Shown: one piece after another, positions 15,363 to 24,671 of the stretch
Layout of the letters: every line of letters starts with the position of its first letter
Position numbering within the stretch: position 1 is the first letter of the stretch
NCBI GenBank assembly: GCA_946405185.1
Contig: CAMJGH010000018.1
Coordinates: forward strand, 1 to 37,951
Origin: an uncultured Lachnospiraceae bacterium
Lineage (GTDB): Bacteria > Bacillota > Clostridia > Lachnospirales > Lachnospiraceae
Direction: 5' to 3'
Length of the DNA: 37,951 bases
Notes under the pieces: generated by a model
Told to the model about the DNA's origin: nothing
The model's database searches: none
Seen by the model: only the letters and a program-made list of their open reading frames with translations
Position numbers and translations under genes: made by a program

Positions 15363-17069
15363 ATGAAAGCAGGAAAATGGTTGTCACTGATTCTGGCCGT
15401 GGCGATGGTCGTATCGCTTGCCGCCTGCGGCGTCGGAGGGAACACCACGCCTTCGACAGGCGCGACGGGCGGGCAGGAGAGTCAGGCTCCGGCCACCCAG
15501 GCACCGGCAACGCAGGCGCCGTCAACACAGGCGCCGCAGAGTGAAGCGCCGTCAACGGAACCGGCTCCGCCGGAAGACACGCTGTCCGGCACCATCACCG
15601 TCAGCTTCATCGCCCGTTCGGGCATGGAGGAAGCCCTCAAGCGTGTGGCGGAAGGCTATGAGAAGCTGCATCCCAACGTGGATGTGGTCATCGACCTGAA
15701 GGCCGATGAAGGGTATTACGAGTGGGTCACCACGGTGGCCAACAGCGAGAATCCGGACGTGGATATCGCGGAATTCTATCACGGCGATGTCTGGTCGCTG
15801 GATCTGATGGATTTCTCGGACTACATCGACCTGGACAGCCCGTACACGGACGGCACCTGGGGCGAGCAGTTCAACCCCGCCGGCCAGCTGTACTCCGCGG
15901 CCACCCAGAAGATGGACCGCCTGGCGTTCTTCTCCACGCAGGTCATCTGGATGTACAACAAGGATATCTTTGAGGAAGTCGGCGTGGAAGTCCCGCAGAC
16001 CTGGGATGAGCTGATCGACATCTGCGAAAAGATCCAGGCTGCCGGCTATCAGCCGGTCGCCCTCGGCGGCGATTACGACTCCATCAACATGACGCACGTG
16101 GCGTGGCTTTCCCGCATCTACAACGACCAGGTCACCCGGTCACTGGTCAAGACGTGGCACGCGCAGGAAGGCGACTTCTGCTACGATCCGGACATCGATG
16201 CCGACTGGGAGTATGATCCCACGGATCCGTACAACGACACCGAGGATCACATGAGCTACAACATCCTCCGCGTCATGAATTCCATCCTGGACGGCACCTG
16301 GCGGTTTGACTCGCCCGGCCAGAAGACCGTGTGGACGAACTTCCTCCGCCTGTTCCCGAAGTACTGCGGCGGCGATGCCATGTTCGGTCTGTCCACCGGC
16401 GGTGCCACCACGCTGTTCAATCAGGGCAAGGCGGCCATGACGGTCAACCTCTCCGGCGCGGTTGCCGAGTTTGACCGGATGATGAAGGAAGTCGAAGAGT
16501 ATGGCTTCTTTACGAACGCTGACGGTGAGGAAGTGGAAGGCTCCGTGTTCAATCTGGGTACCTTCAACATGCCGTCCATGGAAGGCGAAGGCGTTGAGGC
16601 AAAGGCCCGTACGATTGCCGGCTATGTGCTGGACTTCTCGGCACTCAACAAGGATCAGGACCACAACGAGCTGGTCGTGGACTTCCTGATGTATTTCTCC
16701 AGCCCTGAAGGCATGTCCCTCTACCTGGACGGCCTGATGGACGGCGGCGGTTCCGTGGACGGCCCGACCTACGTCTACAACGTGGAATATCCGGAAGAGC
16801 TGGCCGGCAAGTTTGACGACATCGAGGACATCGGCGGTGCCCAGCACGGCTATGCGTACGCGTTCGCCAGCGGCGTGCCGTACATCGACGAGTCCATGCG
16901 CGAATTCTACAACGATGTGTACGCACTGCTGTCGGAGAGCATCGACGTGGATGAATTCCTGAAGCGCTACGAGGACAACATCCTCACGTATGCACCGGCT
17001 CTGTGCGGCGCCCTGAACATCAGCGAGAAGGATCTGGAGAATCCGGCGGCGGCACCGGCCGGCAACTGA
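15363..17069 (+). CDS. CUT1 sugar ABC transporter substrate-binding lipoprotein (second system)
   Basis: A 568-residue family 1 extracellular binding protein, longer than the first system's 458. The signal peptide ends at SLAAC, giving a lipidated Cys. A linker of about 45 residues is built from TQAP/SEAP repeats. The mature part begins ISVSFIARSG-like (TITVSFIARSGMEEALKRV), and the body is rich in aromatic and acidic residues, as in oligosaccharide binders. Chosen start 15363 follows GAGGAGG; the frame is open further upstream without a better site. It is followed by two overlapping hairpins and then the fused permease. Confidence 0.9.
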   Translation: MKAGKWLSLILAVAMVVSLAACGVGGNTTPSTGATGGQESQAPATQAPATQAPSTQAPQSEAPSTEPAPPEDTLSGTITVSFIARSGMEEALKRVAEGYEKLHPNVDVVIDLKADEGYYEWVTTVANSENPDVDIAEFYHGDVWSLDLMDFSDYIDLDSPYTDGTWGEQFNPAGQLYSAATQKMDRLAFFSTQVIWMYNKDIFEEVGVEVPQTWDELIDICEKIQAAGYQPVALGGDYDSINMTHVAWLSRIYNDQVTRSLVKTWHAQEGDFCYDPDIDADWEYDPTDPYNDTEDHMSYNILRVMNSILDGTWRFDSPGQKTVWTNFLRLFPKYCGGDAMFGLSTGGATTLFNQGKAAMTVNLSGAVAEFDRMMKEVEEYGFFTNADGEEVEGSVFNLGTFNMPSMEGEGVEAKARTIAGYVLDFSALNKDQDHNELVVDFLMYFSSPEGMSLYLDGLMDGGGSVDGPTYVYNVEYPEELAGKFDDIEDIGGAQHGYAYAFASGVPYIDESMREFYNDVYALLSESIDVDEFLKRYEDNILTYAPALCGALNISEKDLENPAAAPAGN

Positions 17070-17097
17070 TCATCCGTGGATGACTGTCTGAGCAATA

Positions 17098-17128
17098 CCC
17101 CGAGAGGCGGGGGCTGATCAACAGCCCC
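17098..17128 (+). terminator. Two overlapping hairpins after the second binding-protein gene
   Basis: Stem A pairs CCCCG (17098-17102) with CGGGG (17108-17112). Stem B pairs GGGGCTG (17110-17116) with CAGCCCC (17122-17128). They share 17110-17112, so they compete. Neither has a T tract; TGTCTCCCTTCCCTCC follows. Their position matches the hairpin after the first system's binding protein, again suggesting partial termination or 3'-end protection. Confidence 0.5.
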
Positions 17129-17150
17129 TGTCTCCCTTCCCTCCATTTCG

Positions 17151-17161
17151 GAAACGGTTTC
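17151..17161 (+). promoter_or_regulatory. Short palindrome GAAACGGTTTC before the fused permease
   Basis: GAAAC-G-GTTTC is a perfect odd palindrome 15 bases before the start at 17177. It resembles a LacI/CcpA operator half-site pair but with the wrong spacing for cre (3 instead of 4 central bases). It could be an operator or a small mRNA hairpin over the ribosome site. Low confidence. Confidence 0.25.
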
Positions 17162-17176
17162 GGAAAGGCAGCGGTG

Positions 17177-19171
17177 ATGCATATGAAAAAACGGCGTCTG
17201 TTTCGGATCATAGCGGCAGTCTGTCTGGTCCTGGGCATACTGGGGCTTCTCTTTGCCGTGCGTGCGGAAAAAAACGCCGCGCCGGATGAGACCGTGCGGC
17301 GCCTGGAACTGGATACCGGCGGCAAGAACCGCAGCCTGGCGTACGATGAGGAAAAAGACCTGCTGATCGTGGGCACGCACGAAGGCATCGTCACGGCGTT
17401 CCGGGACGGTGAGACCGTCTGGCAGAATGCGGAGGCTGCGGGCGCCCACGCGGCGCTGGTGCTGGGGGCATCCGGGGAGACGCTGTATTCCGGAAACGAA
17501 GGCATGCACATCTACGGCTACCGCCTCGCGGACGGGGAGATCTTTCTGGACATCAACGTGCAGCGGCTGGTCGCGGACATCGCCGTATCGCCGGATGAAT
17601 CGCGCATCGCCGTGGTCACCAACACCGGGCAGAGCAAGTCCAACCTGCTGGTCTATGACGCGGCAGGGGAGCTGCTGTTCAACACCGCCTACAAGTCCAC
17701 CACGCTCCGTCAGGTTGCCTACAGTCCGGATGGGGCAAGCCTTCTGACCGGCAATAAAAAAGGAGAGCTGCGCCGGGTCACGGAAGAGGGTGAGGAACTG
17801 GCACTGTACAAGACCGGGTATGATATCCTGTCCCTGCGCGACTATGACGGGCAGATCCTGTGCGTCTGCTCGGACGGTTCCTACCATCTGCTGACCGAAG
17901 ACTTCACGTGTCTGCGCACAGTCCGCATCAACAACGACATCAACGCATCGATCACCGGCGGTGCCATGGACCCGGCCACCGGCACCGTCTTCGTGGGGTC
18001 CGAGCAGGGGTATCTGTTCGCCAACAGCGCGGAAGACCTTCCCGTCTACCGGGAGACGTTCTCGTCGCGCATTACGGATTATCTGCCGGTCGGAGACGAA
18101 CTGTGGTTTACGACCATCACGAACGGCCTTTACTCCCTGTCGGTGCCGGCCATCCTGCACACCGAGAAGGGCAGTTCTGTCTGGACGGTCATGCGGGCCG
18201 CGTCATATGCGCTGTGCGGGGCGGGGCTGGTCTTTCTGATCCTGGGCATCGAATGGCTGAGAAAGCGTGTAGGGCGGCTTTTGTTCCGCGTCTGGCGCAA
18301 CCGGATGGCGTATGTGTTCCTGCTGCCCACGTTCGTGCTGCTCTACTTCTTTGCCTACCGCGGCATCTTTGTGGCCCTCACAAGAGCCTTTACCAACTGG
18401 AGTAAGACCAATTACCACCAGGCGGACATCTCGTTTGTCGGGCTGGATAACTTCAAGACGATGCTGACGGACTCCTATTTCCGTGTGGGCATCAAGAACC
18501 TGGCCATCCTGATGGTGGTCAACATCCTCAAGGCGGTGACGGTCCCGCTGCTCATCGCCTGGCTGATCTACAACATCAAAAGTGATAAGAGCAAGTTTGC
18601 GCACCGGTTCCTGTTTGTCTTCCCCATCGTGATCCCGGGCGTGATCAATGTCATGATCTGGCAGAAGATCTACGACCCGTCCACGGGCCTTTTGAACAAC
18701 CTCCTGGGGATCATGGGCATGCAGTCCTGGCAGCGCGTATGGCTGGGCGACCCGAAGACGGCTCTGGCCTCCATCATGTTCGCGGGCTTCCCGTTTGTGG
18801 CGGCCCTGCCCATGCTTATCTACTACGGGGCGCTGGGCAACATCGGGGAGGAGATCATCGAATCCGCTCTCATTGACGGGGCGGGGCGGCATAAGATCTT
18901 CTGGAAGATCCAGCTGCCGCTCATCTGGCCGCAGGTAAGCCTGGTGGTGACGCTGGTGTTCATCTCCACCATGCAGGATTACTACACCATCTACATCATG
19001 ACCGCCGGCGGTCCGGGCATTTCCACCTACGTGCCGGCGCTGGAACTGTATATGAACATCGCCCAGTTCGGCAAGTACGGGTACGCGTCGGCCCTCGGCA
19101 TCACGCTGACGCTGTGCACGCTGGCGGTGCTGGGGCTGTCCCGGCTTCTTCGGAAAAAGGAGGCGGAGTGA
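17177..19171 (+). CDS. CUT1 permease fused to an extracytoplasmic beta-propeller domain
   Basis: A 664-residue fusion; usual MalF-type permeases have about 300 residues. In order: transmembrane helix at about 8-30; about 300 residues of WD40/PQQ-like repeats (for example LAYDEEKDLLIVGTHEGIV, IAVSPDESRIAVVTN, VAYSPDGASLLTGNKKGEL, MDPATGTVFVGSEQG); a second helix at about 340-360; then a full permease with six helices and an EAA loop (ESALIDGAGRHKIFWKIQLP at about 562-581). The topology would place the propeller outside the membrane. The start at ATG 17177 has AAAGG 8 bases upstream; GTG 17174 and ATG 17183 are alternatives. It sits between the binding protein and the partner permease, and its stop overlaps the next start (TGATG). 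The fusion is in one uninterrupted frame. Confidence 0.9.
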   Translation: MHMKKRRLFRIIAAVCLVLGILGLLFAVRAEKNAAPDETVRRLELDTGGKNRSLAYDEEKDLLIVGTHEGIVTAFRDGETVWQNAEAAGAHAALVLGASGETLYSGNEGMHIYGYRLADGEIFLDINVQRLVADIAVSPDESRIAVVTNTGQSKSNLLVYDAAGELLFNTAYKSTTLRQVAYSPDGASLLTGNKKGELRRVTEEGEELALYKTGYDILSLRDYDGQILCVCSDGSYHLLTEDFTCLRTVRINNDINASITGGAMDPATGTVFVGSEQGYLFANSAEDLPVYRETFSSRITDYLPVGDELWFTTITNGLYSLSVPAILHTEKGSSVWTVMRAASYALCGAGLVFLILGIEWLRKRVGRLLFRVWRNRMAYVFLLPTFVLLYFFAYRGIFVALTRAFTNWSKTNYHQADISFVGLDNFKTMLTDSYFRVGIKNLAILMVVNILKAVTVPLLIAWLIYNIKSDKSKFAHRFLFVFPIVIPGVINVMIWQKIYDPSTGLLNNLLGIMGMQSWQRVWLGDPKTALASIMFAGFPFVAALPMLIYYGALGNIGEEIIESALIDGAGRHKIFWKIQLPLIWPQVSLVVTLVFISTMQDYYTIYIMTAGGPGISTYVPALELYMNIAQFGKYGYASALGITLTLCTLAVLGLSRLLRKKEAE

Positions 19172-20016
19172 TGAAACACTGGGGAAAGAAAAAATGGCGG
19201 GAATTCCGGTTTCAGACCGTGGTGGAGATCCTGCTGGTGATATTTCTGCTGCTGTCCTTTATCCCGATCTTCCTGACGCTCTTCATGTCCACAAAGACCA
19301 ACTGGGAGATTTTCAACGACTTTTTTGCGCCGCCCCGGCGCATCATCTGGAGCAATTACACGAAGGCGTTCACCTATCTGTTCCGCAACATGGCAAACAC
19401 CTTGGGCATGATCGTGGTCTCCGTGGTCGCGGTGCTGGCCTTAAGCGTTATGGGCGGGTTTGCCTTTGCCACGCGCAGGTTCCCGGGAAAAGGGTTCCTC
19501 TATTTCATGATCCTGGTGCTTCTCATGATCCCCGGGTGCCTGTACCTGGCGGCCAACTACACACTGATCAAGGACTACGGGCTCTTAAACTCCCGGCTGG
19601 CGGTCATCCTGCCGTGGATCGCGGGAGGCCTTGTGATGGGCACGATCTTATGCCGCAACTCAATCGAGGGGGTGCCGTCGGTGCTGTATGAGGCGGCCCG
19701 GCTGGAAGGGTGCAACGACTTCCATCTGCTGATCGACATCACCATCCCGCTGGTCAAGCCCATCCTCTCGACTGTCGCCATCATGAAAGTGGTGGATTTT
19801 TACAACGACTATATCTGGCCGATGATGGTCATTCAGAGCAACGACAAGCAGCTGGTCACGGTGATCCTGAAGGTGTTCACGGGACTGAACTCGTCTTCGG
19901 GCCTCGGCATCGTCTACGCCGGGTACGTGATCGCCTCGCTGCCGCTGCTGATCCTGTTCACCTTCACCTCGCGCATGTACATGGAAGGCCTGACGGCCGG
20001 CGCCATCAAGGGGTGA
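19171..20016 (+). CDS. CUT1 sugar ABC transporter permease, MalG type (second system)
   Basis: A 281-residue permease with six predicted helices. LLVIFLLLSFIPIFLTLFMS forms the first helix, and the EAA loop reads YEAARLEGCNDFHLLIDITI followed by PLVKP. The C-terminus MYMEGLTAGAIKG is typical. ATG 19171 shares its A with the upstream TGA and is served by AAAGGAGGCG; the longer open frame from 19114 lies inside the preceding gene. It is the partner of the propeller-permease, and the two overlap translationally. No ATPase gene follows. Confidence 0.92.
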   Translation: MKHWGKKKWREFRFQTVVEILLVIFLLLSFIPIFLTLFMSTKTNWEIFNDFFAPPRRIIWSNYTKAFTYLFRNMANTLGMIVVSVVAVLALSVMGGFAFATRRFPGKGFLYFMILVLLMIPGCLYLAANYTLIKDYGLLNSRLAVILPWIAGGLVMGTILCRNSIEGVPSVLYEAARLEGCNDFHLLIDITIPLVKPILSTVAIMKVVDFYNDYIWPMMVIQSNDKQLVTVILKVFTGLNSSSGLGIVYAGYVIASLPLLILFTFTSRMYMEGLTAGAIKG

Positions 20017-20019
20017 GCC

Positions 20020-22878
20020 ATGGGGGACGGTTTTCGCTTTTCGGACGAACTGCTGCAGCGGACGGAGTATCCCGCCTCGCTGATGATCCTGGACGAGGAG
20101 ATGCTGGCCCGCCTTGCCGACGACCCTTCCCGGCCGCTCACCGACGGCCGCACCAAAGGCTTTTCCTACGAAGAACAGTCCATGTACCCGGCGGGCATTA
20201 CGCTGGACGATATCCTGAAGGCCGGAAAGGCCGCCGGTGCCACGCGCCTGGATGTCTCCTATGATTTCTTTTTCGGCGGCGGGGAGCGCACGCAGTATCC
20301 GGACTCGCCGCTGACCATTCGCGCCTACAAGGCCATCCACGACCGGGCGGCGGCGTACGGCCTGGGGTTCTGCGCCAGCATCATCTCGCCTCTGGACACC
20401 GGCGGCGGGTACGTCAAAGAACACGCTTCCGGGCAGGTGATGCAGATCGAAGAAGGGGAACCAAGCGCCGACGGGTACTGCCGGATGGATGTCACTTTGC
20501 AGCGGCAGTGGACCAACAACAAGGGGCCGGTGCCGCTGACACTGCGTGCCGTCCGGGCGTTTGCCTATCCGGAGCGGTGGCTCCCCGGCACGGCCCTGTA
20601 TGCGGTTAACGAAGAGGATGTCCGGGAGATCGGGCCGGCGGATATCGCCTGCGATATCGACCGGTCTTCTTTTGCTGTCTCCGCGGAAGGCTATGGGTAC
20701 GGGAAGGCGTCACTGGCCATCCGTGTACCGAAAGGGTGTGACCGGTGCCTGGCGGTGCTGGTCTATGACTCCTGTGAGCTGGACTATTTTGCCGATGATG
20801 CGCTGCCGTACATGACGTCCCTCATAGACCGTCATGCCGCGGCCGGCATCACCTACTGCGGCTTTTATTCCGATGAGATGCACATCCAGTTTGACTGGGA
20901 CCGGCACTCCCATTTCGGGGAGACGGAAGCCCGGTGCCTGTACATGACGGAGGCGTTCGCAGCGGCGCTTGCGGATGCTTCCGGAGCCGGCTGCCGGAAT
21001 TTTGCCCGGTATCTGGTGTATTTCACCTACGGCCGCCGGACGCTGCCGGACGGTACCACCCGGTTCTGCCAGCATGTGTGCGGGGAGCGGATGGCGGACA
21101 TCGTGCGGACCTTTGACCTGCGCCGGACGTACTACGCGCTGCTGCACCGGCGGGTGGCGGATCTTTGCCGGCAGACGCGCGACTATGCCGCCCGGCTGTT
21201 CGGCCGCCCCATGATCACTCTCGGGCACACCACCTGGGAGGAACCGCCCACGTGCGACCAGTTCTTCCCCGGGCAGCTGTGGGGGGAGAGTGTTGCGGGG
21301 CGCAGCCTGTATGAGTACACAAAGGATTTCGTCTACAGCAGTACGTTCCGGGAAAACCGGTCCGCCTGTGCGGATCACTTTGTCTGGAACGACTATCTGT
21401 GCACGGTGGGGACGGACATCCCAGAGGGAGGGTATCTGGACCGCAACTATTACGGTGCGGCGGTCACGGCCTCGCTGGCTGTCCTCAACGACTTTCCGTT
21501 TGCCTACTACTGCATCTGGGGGTCCCCGGAGCCCGTCAAGCGCCGGCAGGCGGATATCGGCCAGGCCTTCGGTCACTACGCGGCTTACTGGAGCGGCTAC
21601 GAGTGGGGCCATCATCTGATCCAGGGGTTTACTGCGCGCATCTCCGAGGTGCTGACCGTCTGCCCGGATGATCTGAACTGCGTGGAAGAGCGCTTCGGCA
21701 CCTGGCAGGTGCAGTACGGCTACACCGACTACATCACCGAAGACAAACTGCTGGCGTACGGGCGCGTGGGCGGGGACGGCCGGCTGTACACCCGGCGCCG
21801 GAGCTATGGCACGCTGGTGGTGCTGTATTCCCCGCTGGCCTCCACCGCTTTTTTGCAGCTGGCGGCGCGCTTTCTGGGAGCGGGCGGGACCGTCATCTGG
21901 TGCGGACCGCCGGCGATGCGCGAAAAGGAAGCCGCTCTGTGGCGGCAGCTGTTTGGCGTACAAGAATACCTGTTCTCACCGGAAGGCATGAACGGAGAGG
22001 GCATGACCGTCACGTTCCCGGGCTTCTCATCGGTCCGGCCGCAACAGATCCGGACAGACCTTCTGCCGGACCGCCTGTACCCGGTGCTTCCGGCACAGGG
22101 CCGTGTGGCGGCCTGCGTGGGGGCGCTCACGGTGGGCGTGCAAAACGGCCGGGCACTCTATCTGGGCCTGCGGCCGCGGGATGACCAGTCCGGGTCGCTC
22201 GGAGAAGATACCGGCACATTGTTTACGGTGCTGACGGCTATGGACGCCTATGATCCGGCCGGCCCGGAGGCACTCTCAAGGCCGCAGGACAGCCCGTATC
22301 TGTACACGCGTTTTCCGAACGGCGCCGTATCGGCGGCCTGTCACATGCGGCATCTGGAAGAAGGAGACTGGCAAAAGTCCTTCTACCGGGACGCGGAAAC
22401 AGATGCCCGGGCATTGGAGGCCATCCGGCTGACGCCGGTACGGGTGGAACTGGAACAGAAGGAACTGTTCGGGCACCTCATCAGCACGGCGGGAGACGGG
22501 ATCGTTTCCTGGCGGCTGGGTGAGGCGGGGCGCCTGATCGGTTTTGCCGCCAAAGCCACCGCCGGCATCACCGTGGACGGGCGGGAGTACCGTTTTGCGG
22601 AAGTACCGTCGGACATCGTGTTTGCGCGGCTGGATGGCGAGGTGCCGGAAGGGGACGGTCCGGCGTGGGCCGCCCGGTGCAGCACATGCGGCTGTCTGAC
22701 CCTCCCGTTTGATGCGGCCGGCTGCCTGGCCGGCAGCAGTGCGGACTGGAAAGGGCGGGAACTGGCGCCGCTTTCGTTTGAAACACATGATGGTCAGACG
22801 GTGGTCAACGTGACGGAAGAACTGGCGGGCCGGTATCTGTTCTTCTGGCGCCCGGCGGAAAGGAGCGGCCATGCGTGA
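20020..22878 (+). CDS. Large uncharacterised protein, putative glycoside hydrolase of a GH42-like architecture
   Basis: A 952-residue protein without signal peptide or membrane segments, so cytoplasmic. I do not recognise a named family. Residues about 55-115 (ITLDDILKAGKAAGATRLDV) look like the start of a TIM barrel. A beta-rich insertion lies at about 150-250, then barrel-like segments including YCGFYSDEMHIQF (Glu286) and HTTWEEPP (Glu407/408). Around 590-640 a Rossmann-like segment (GTLVVLYSPLASTAFLQLAA, then FLGAGGTVIWCGP) resembles the glutamine-amidotransferase-like trimerisation domain of GH42-type enzymes. The last 200 residues are beta-rich. It begins 3 bases after the permease stop and overlaps the GH2 gene by 8 bases, so an intracellular role on the imported glycan is likely. 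The hydrolase role is inference from fold-like features and context. Confidence 0.6.
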   Translation: MGDGFRFSDELLQRTEYPASLMILDEEMLARLADDPSRPLTDGRTKGFSYEEQSMYPAGITLDDILKAGKAAGATRLDVSYDFFFGGGERTQYPDSPLTIRAYKAIHDRAAAYGLGFCASIISPLDTGGGYVKEHASGQVMQIEEGEPSADGYCRMDVTLQRQWTNNKGPVPLTLRAVRAFAYPERWLPGTALYAVNEEDVREIGPADIACDIDRSSFAVSAEGYGYGKASLAIRVPKGCDRCLAVLVYDSCELDYFADDALPYMTSLIDRHAAAGITYCGFYSDEMHIQFDWDRHSHFGETEARCLYMTEAFAAALADASGAGCRNFARYLVYFTYGRRTLPDGTTRFCQHVCGERMADIVRTFDLRRTYYALLHRRVADLCRQTRDYAARLFGRPMITLGHTTWEEPPTCDQFFPGQLWGESVAGRSLYEYTKDFVYSSTFRENRSACADHFVWNDYLCTVGTDIPEGGYLDRNYYGAAVTASLAVLNDFPFAYYCIWGSPEPVKRRQADIGQAFGHYAAYWSGYEWGHHLIQGFTARISEVLTVCPDDLNCVEERFGTWQVQYGYTDYITEDKLLAYGRVGGDGRLYTRRRSYGTLVVLYSPLASTAFLQLAARFLGAGGTVIWCGPPAMREKEAALWRQLFGVQEYLFSPEGMNGEGMTVTFPGFSSVRPQQIRTDLLPDRLYPVLPAQGRVAACVGALTVGVQNGRALYLGLRPRDDQSGSLGEDTGTLFTVLTAMDAYDPAGPEALSRPQDSPYLYTRFPNGAVSAACHMRHLEEGDWQKSFYRDAETDARALEAIRLTPVRVELEQKELFGHLISTAGDGIVSWRLGEAGRLIGFAAKATAGITVDGREYRFAEVPSDIVFARLDGEVPEGDGPAWAARCSTCGCLTLPFDAAGCLAGSSADWKGRELAPLSFETHDGQTVVNVTEELAGRYLFFWRPAERSGHA

Positions 22879-24664
22879 GCGGATCTCTTCGGACTATCCC
22901 CGCCCGCAGTTTCAGCGGGCGGATGCCTGGTACAGCCTTGACGGCGTGTGGGATTTTCGCTTTGACGATGCCGGCGCAGGCCTGCGGGCGCACTGGTATG
23001 ACGCGTTCCCGGCGGATGCACGGACCATCCGCGTGCCGTTTGCGTATCAGACGAAGGCCTCCGGCATCGGTGTAAAAGAAGACCACGAGGTGCTGTGGTA
23101 CCGGCGGTCCTTCACTGTGGATGCGGAGTGTGCGCGGGGGCGCCGTCAGCTGCTTCACTTTGAGGGGAGCGACTACGAGACGCGCGTGTGGGTGAACGGG
23201 GCGTTCATCGGCTCCCACACCGGCGCGTACTCCCGCTTTACGTTTGACATCACCGAAGCCGTGCGGGACGGGGAGAACACCCTGACCGTGCGCGTGAAAG
23301 ACACCCGCAGCGTGGAGCAGGCGCGCGGCAAGCAGAGCTGGCGGGACGAGGTGTATTCCGTCTTTTATACGCCTGTGAGCGGCATCTGGAAGCCGGTCTG
23401 GCTGGAATCCGTGCCGGAAACGCACCTGGAAGCGGTGCGCATGGTGCCGGACGTGGTCCGCAAGCGCGTGTCGTTCGCATTTGATGCCGCCATCGCCCCG
23501 GGCGATGCGGGCGCGTGCACGCTGGAGGCGGAGATATTGTTTGATGAGATCCCCATCCGGACGGTCTCCCTGGGGCTTTTCCAGGTCCACCAGGAGCTGG
23601 ATGTGGATCTGTACACCGACCGGCTGGCCCCTTCCGAGGAACTGGCCGCAGCCTGGTCGCCGGATCATCCGCAGCTGTACGATGTGATCTTTCGCATCCG
23701 GAAGGACGGTGCGGTGGTCGATGAGGTGCAGTCCTACTTCGGACTGCGCGACATCCGCACGGAGCGCGGGTGGTTCCTCCTCAACAACCAGCCGCTCCGC
23801 CTGCGCATGGTGCTGGACCAGGGCTACTGGGAGGAGTCGCTCTTAACGGCTCCGTCGGATGAAGCCCTGCGGGCAGATGTGGAAGCCATCAAACGGATGG
23901 GCTTCAACGGGGTGCGCATCCACCAGAAGACGGAAGATGAGCGGTTCCTGTACTGGTGCGACCGGCTGGGGCTGGCCGTCTGGGGTGAGACAGCTGCCTG
24001 TTTCGCCTACTCGGACGCCTCTTCCGGGGCTTTCCTGACGGAGTGGGAGAGCATCGTGAAGCAGTACGCCAACCACCCGTCCATCGTGGCCTGGACGCCC
24101 TTCAACGAGTCGTGGGGCATCCCGGACGTGGCGCACGCCAGGGTGCAGCAGGATTTTGTGAGGAGCGTTGTGTACCGCACCAAAAGCCTGGATCCGACCC
24201 GGCCCGTCATCTCCAACGACGGGTGGGAGCACGTGGCGTCGGATATCTTCACCATCCACGATTACACCCTGGACGAAGACGTGATCCGCCGGCGGTACGC
24301 GTCCATTCGGGAAACGCTTTACGCCGGGGCGCCCTTCCTTCCCGGGCGGCCGCTGCTGGCGGACGGCGCAGCTTATGAAGGGCAGCCCATCATCATCTCC
24401 GAGTACGGCGGCATGGGCCGGGCGGAAGACCTGACGGAGCCCGGCAGCTGGGGTGCCCGGGTGCCCGGCGAAGACCTTCTTTCCAGACTGGAAGCCGTCA
24501 CCCGGGCGTTTGCCGAAAGCCCGGCCGTGGCCGGGTACTGCCTGACGCAGTTTACCGATGTGGAGCAGGAGAAGAACGGCCTGCTGACCATCGGCCGTGA
24601 AGAAAAATTCCCGGCGGATGAGATCCGCCGCATCAACGCCGTCCGCTCGCCGGCCGGTCTGTAA
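22871..24664 (+). CDS. Glycoside hydrolase family 2 enzyme (beta-galactosidase/beta-glucuronidase-like)
   Basis: A 597-residue GH2 enzyme with the three core domains: jelly-roll sugar-binding domain (about 15-180, with LHFEGSDYETRVWVNGAFIG), Ig-like domain (about 185-280) and TIM barrel (about 285-585). The acid/base is Glu413 in WTPFNESWG and the nucleophile Glu511 in IISEYGGMG. No signal peptide is present, so it acts inside the cell. It is a short GH2 without C-terminal extensions. The specificity (beta-galactoside, glucuronide or other) cannot be settled. It overlaps the preceding gene by 8 bases and is followed 7 bases later by an EamA transporter. Confidence 0.9.
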   Translation: MRERISSDYPRPQFQRADAWYSLDGVWDFRFDDAGAGLRAHWYDAFPADARTIRVPFAYQTKASGIGVKEDHEVLWYRRSFTVDAECARGRRQLLHFEGSDYETRVWVNGAFIGSHTGAYSRFTFDITEAVRDGENTLTVRVKDTRSVEQARGKQSWRDEVYSVFYTPVSGIWKPVWLESVPETHLEAVRMVPDVVRKRVSFAFDAAIAPGDAGACTLEAEILFDEIPIRTVSLGLFQVHQELDVDLYTDRLAPSEELAAAWSPDHPQLYDVIFRIRKDGAVVDEVQSYFGLRDIRTERGWFLLNNQPLRLRMVLDQGYWEESLLTAPSDEALRADVEAIKRMGFNGVRIHQKTEDERFLYWCDRLGLAVWGETAACFAYSDASSGAFLTEWESIVKQYANHPSIVAWTPFNESWGIPDVAHARVQQDFVRSVVYRTKSLDPTRPVISNDGWEHVASDIFTIHDYTLDEDVIRRRYASIRETLYAGAPFLPGRPLLADGAAYEGQPIIISEYGGMGRAEDLTEPGSWGARVPGEDLLSRLEAVTRAFAESPAVAGYCLTQFTDVEQEKNGLLTIGREEKFPADEIRRINAVRSPAGL

Positions 24665-24671
24665 GGAGCCT

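Noticed and set aside
17151-17161. GAAACGGTTTC as a CcpA cre site
   Set aside because: The halves are separated by one base too few for the cre consensus and the flanking T and A are absent; kept only as a weak palindrome.
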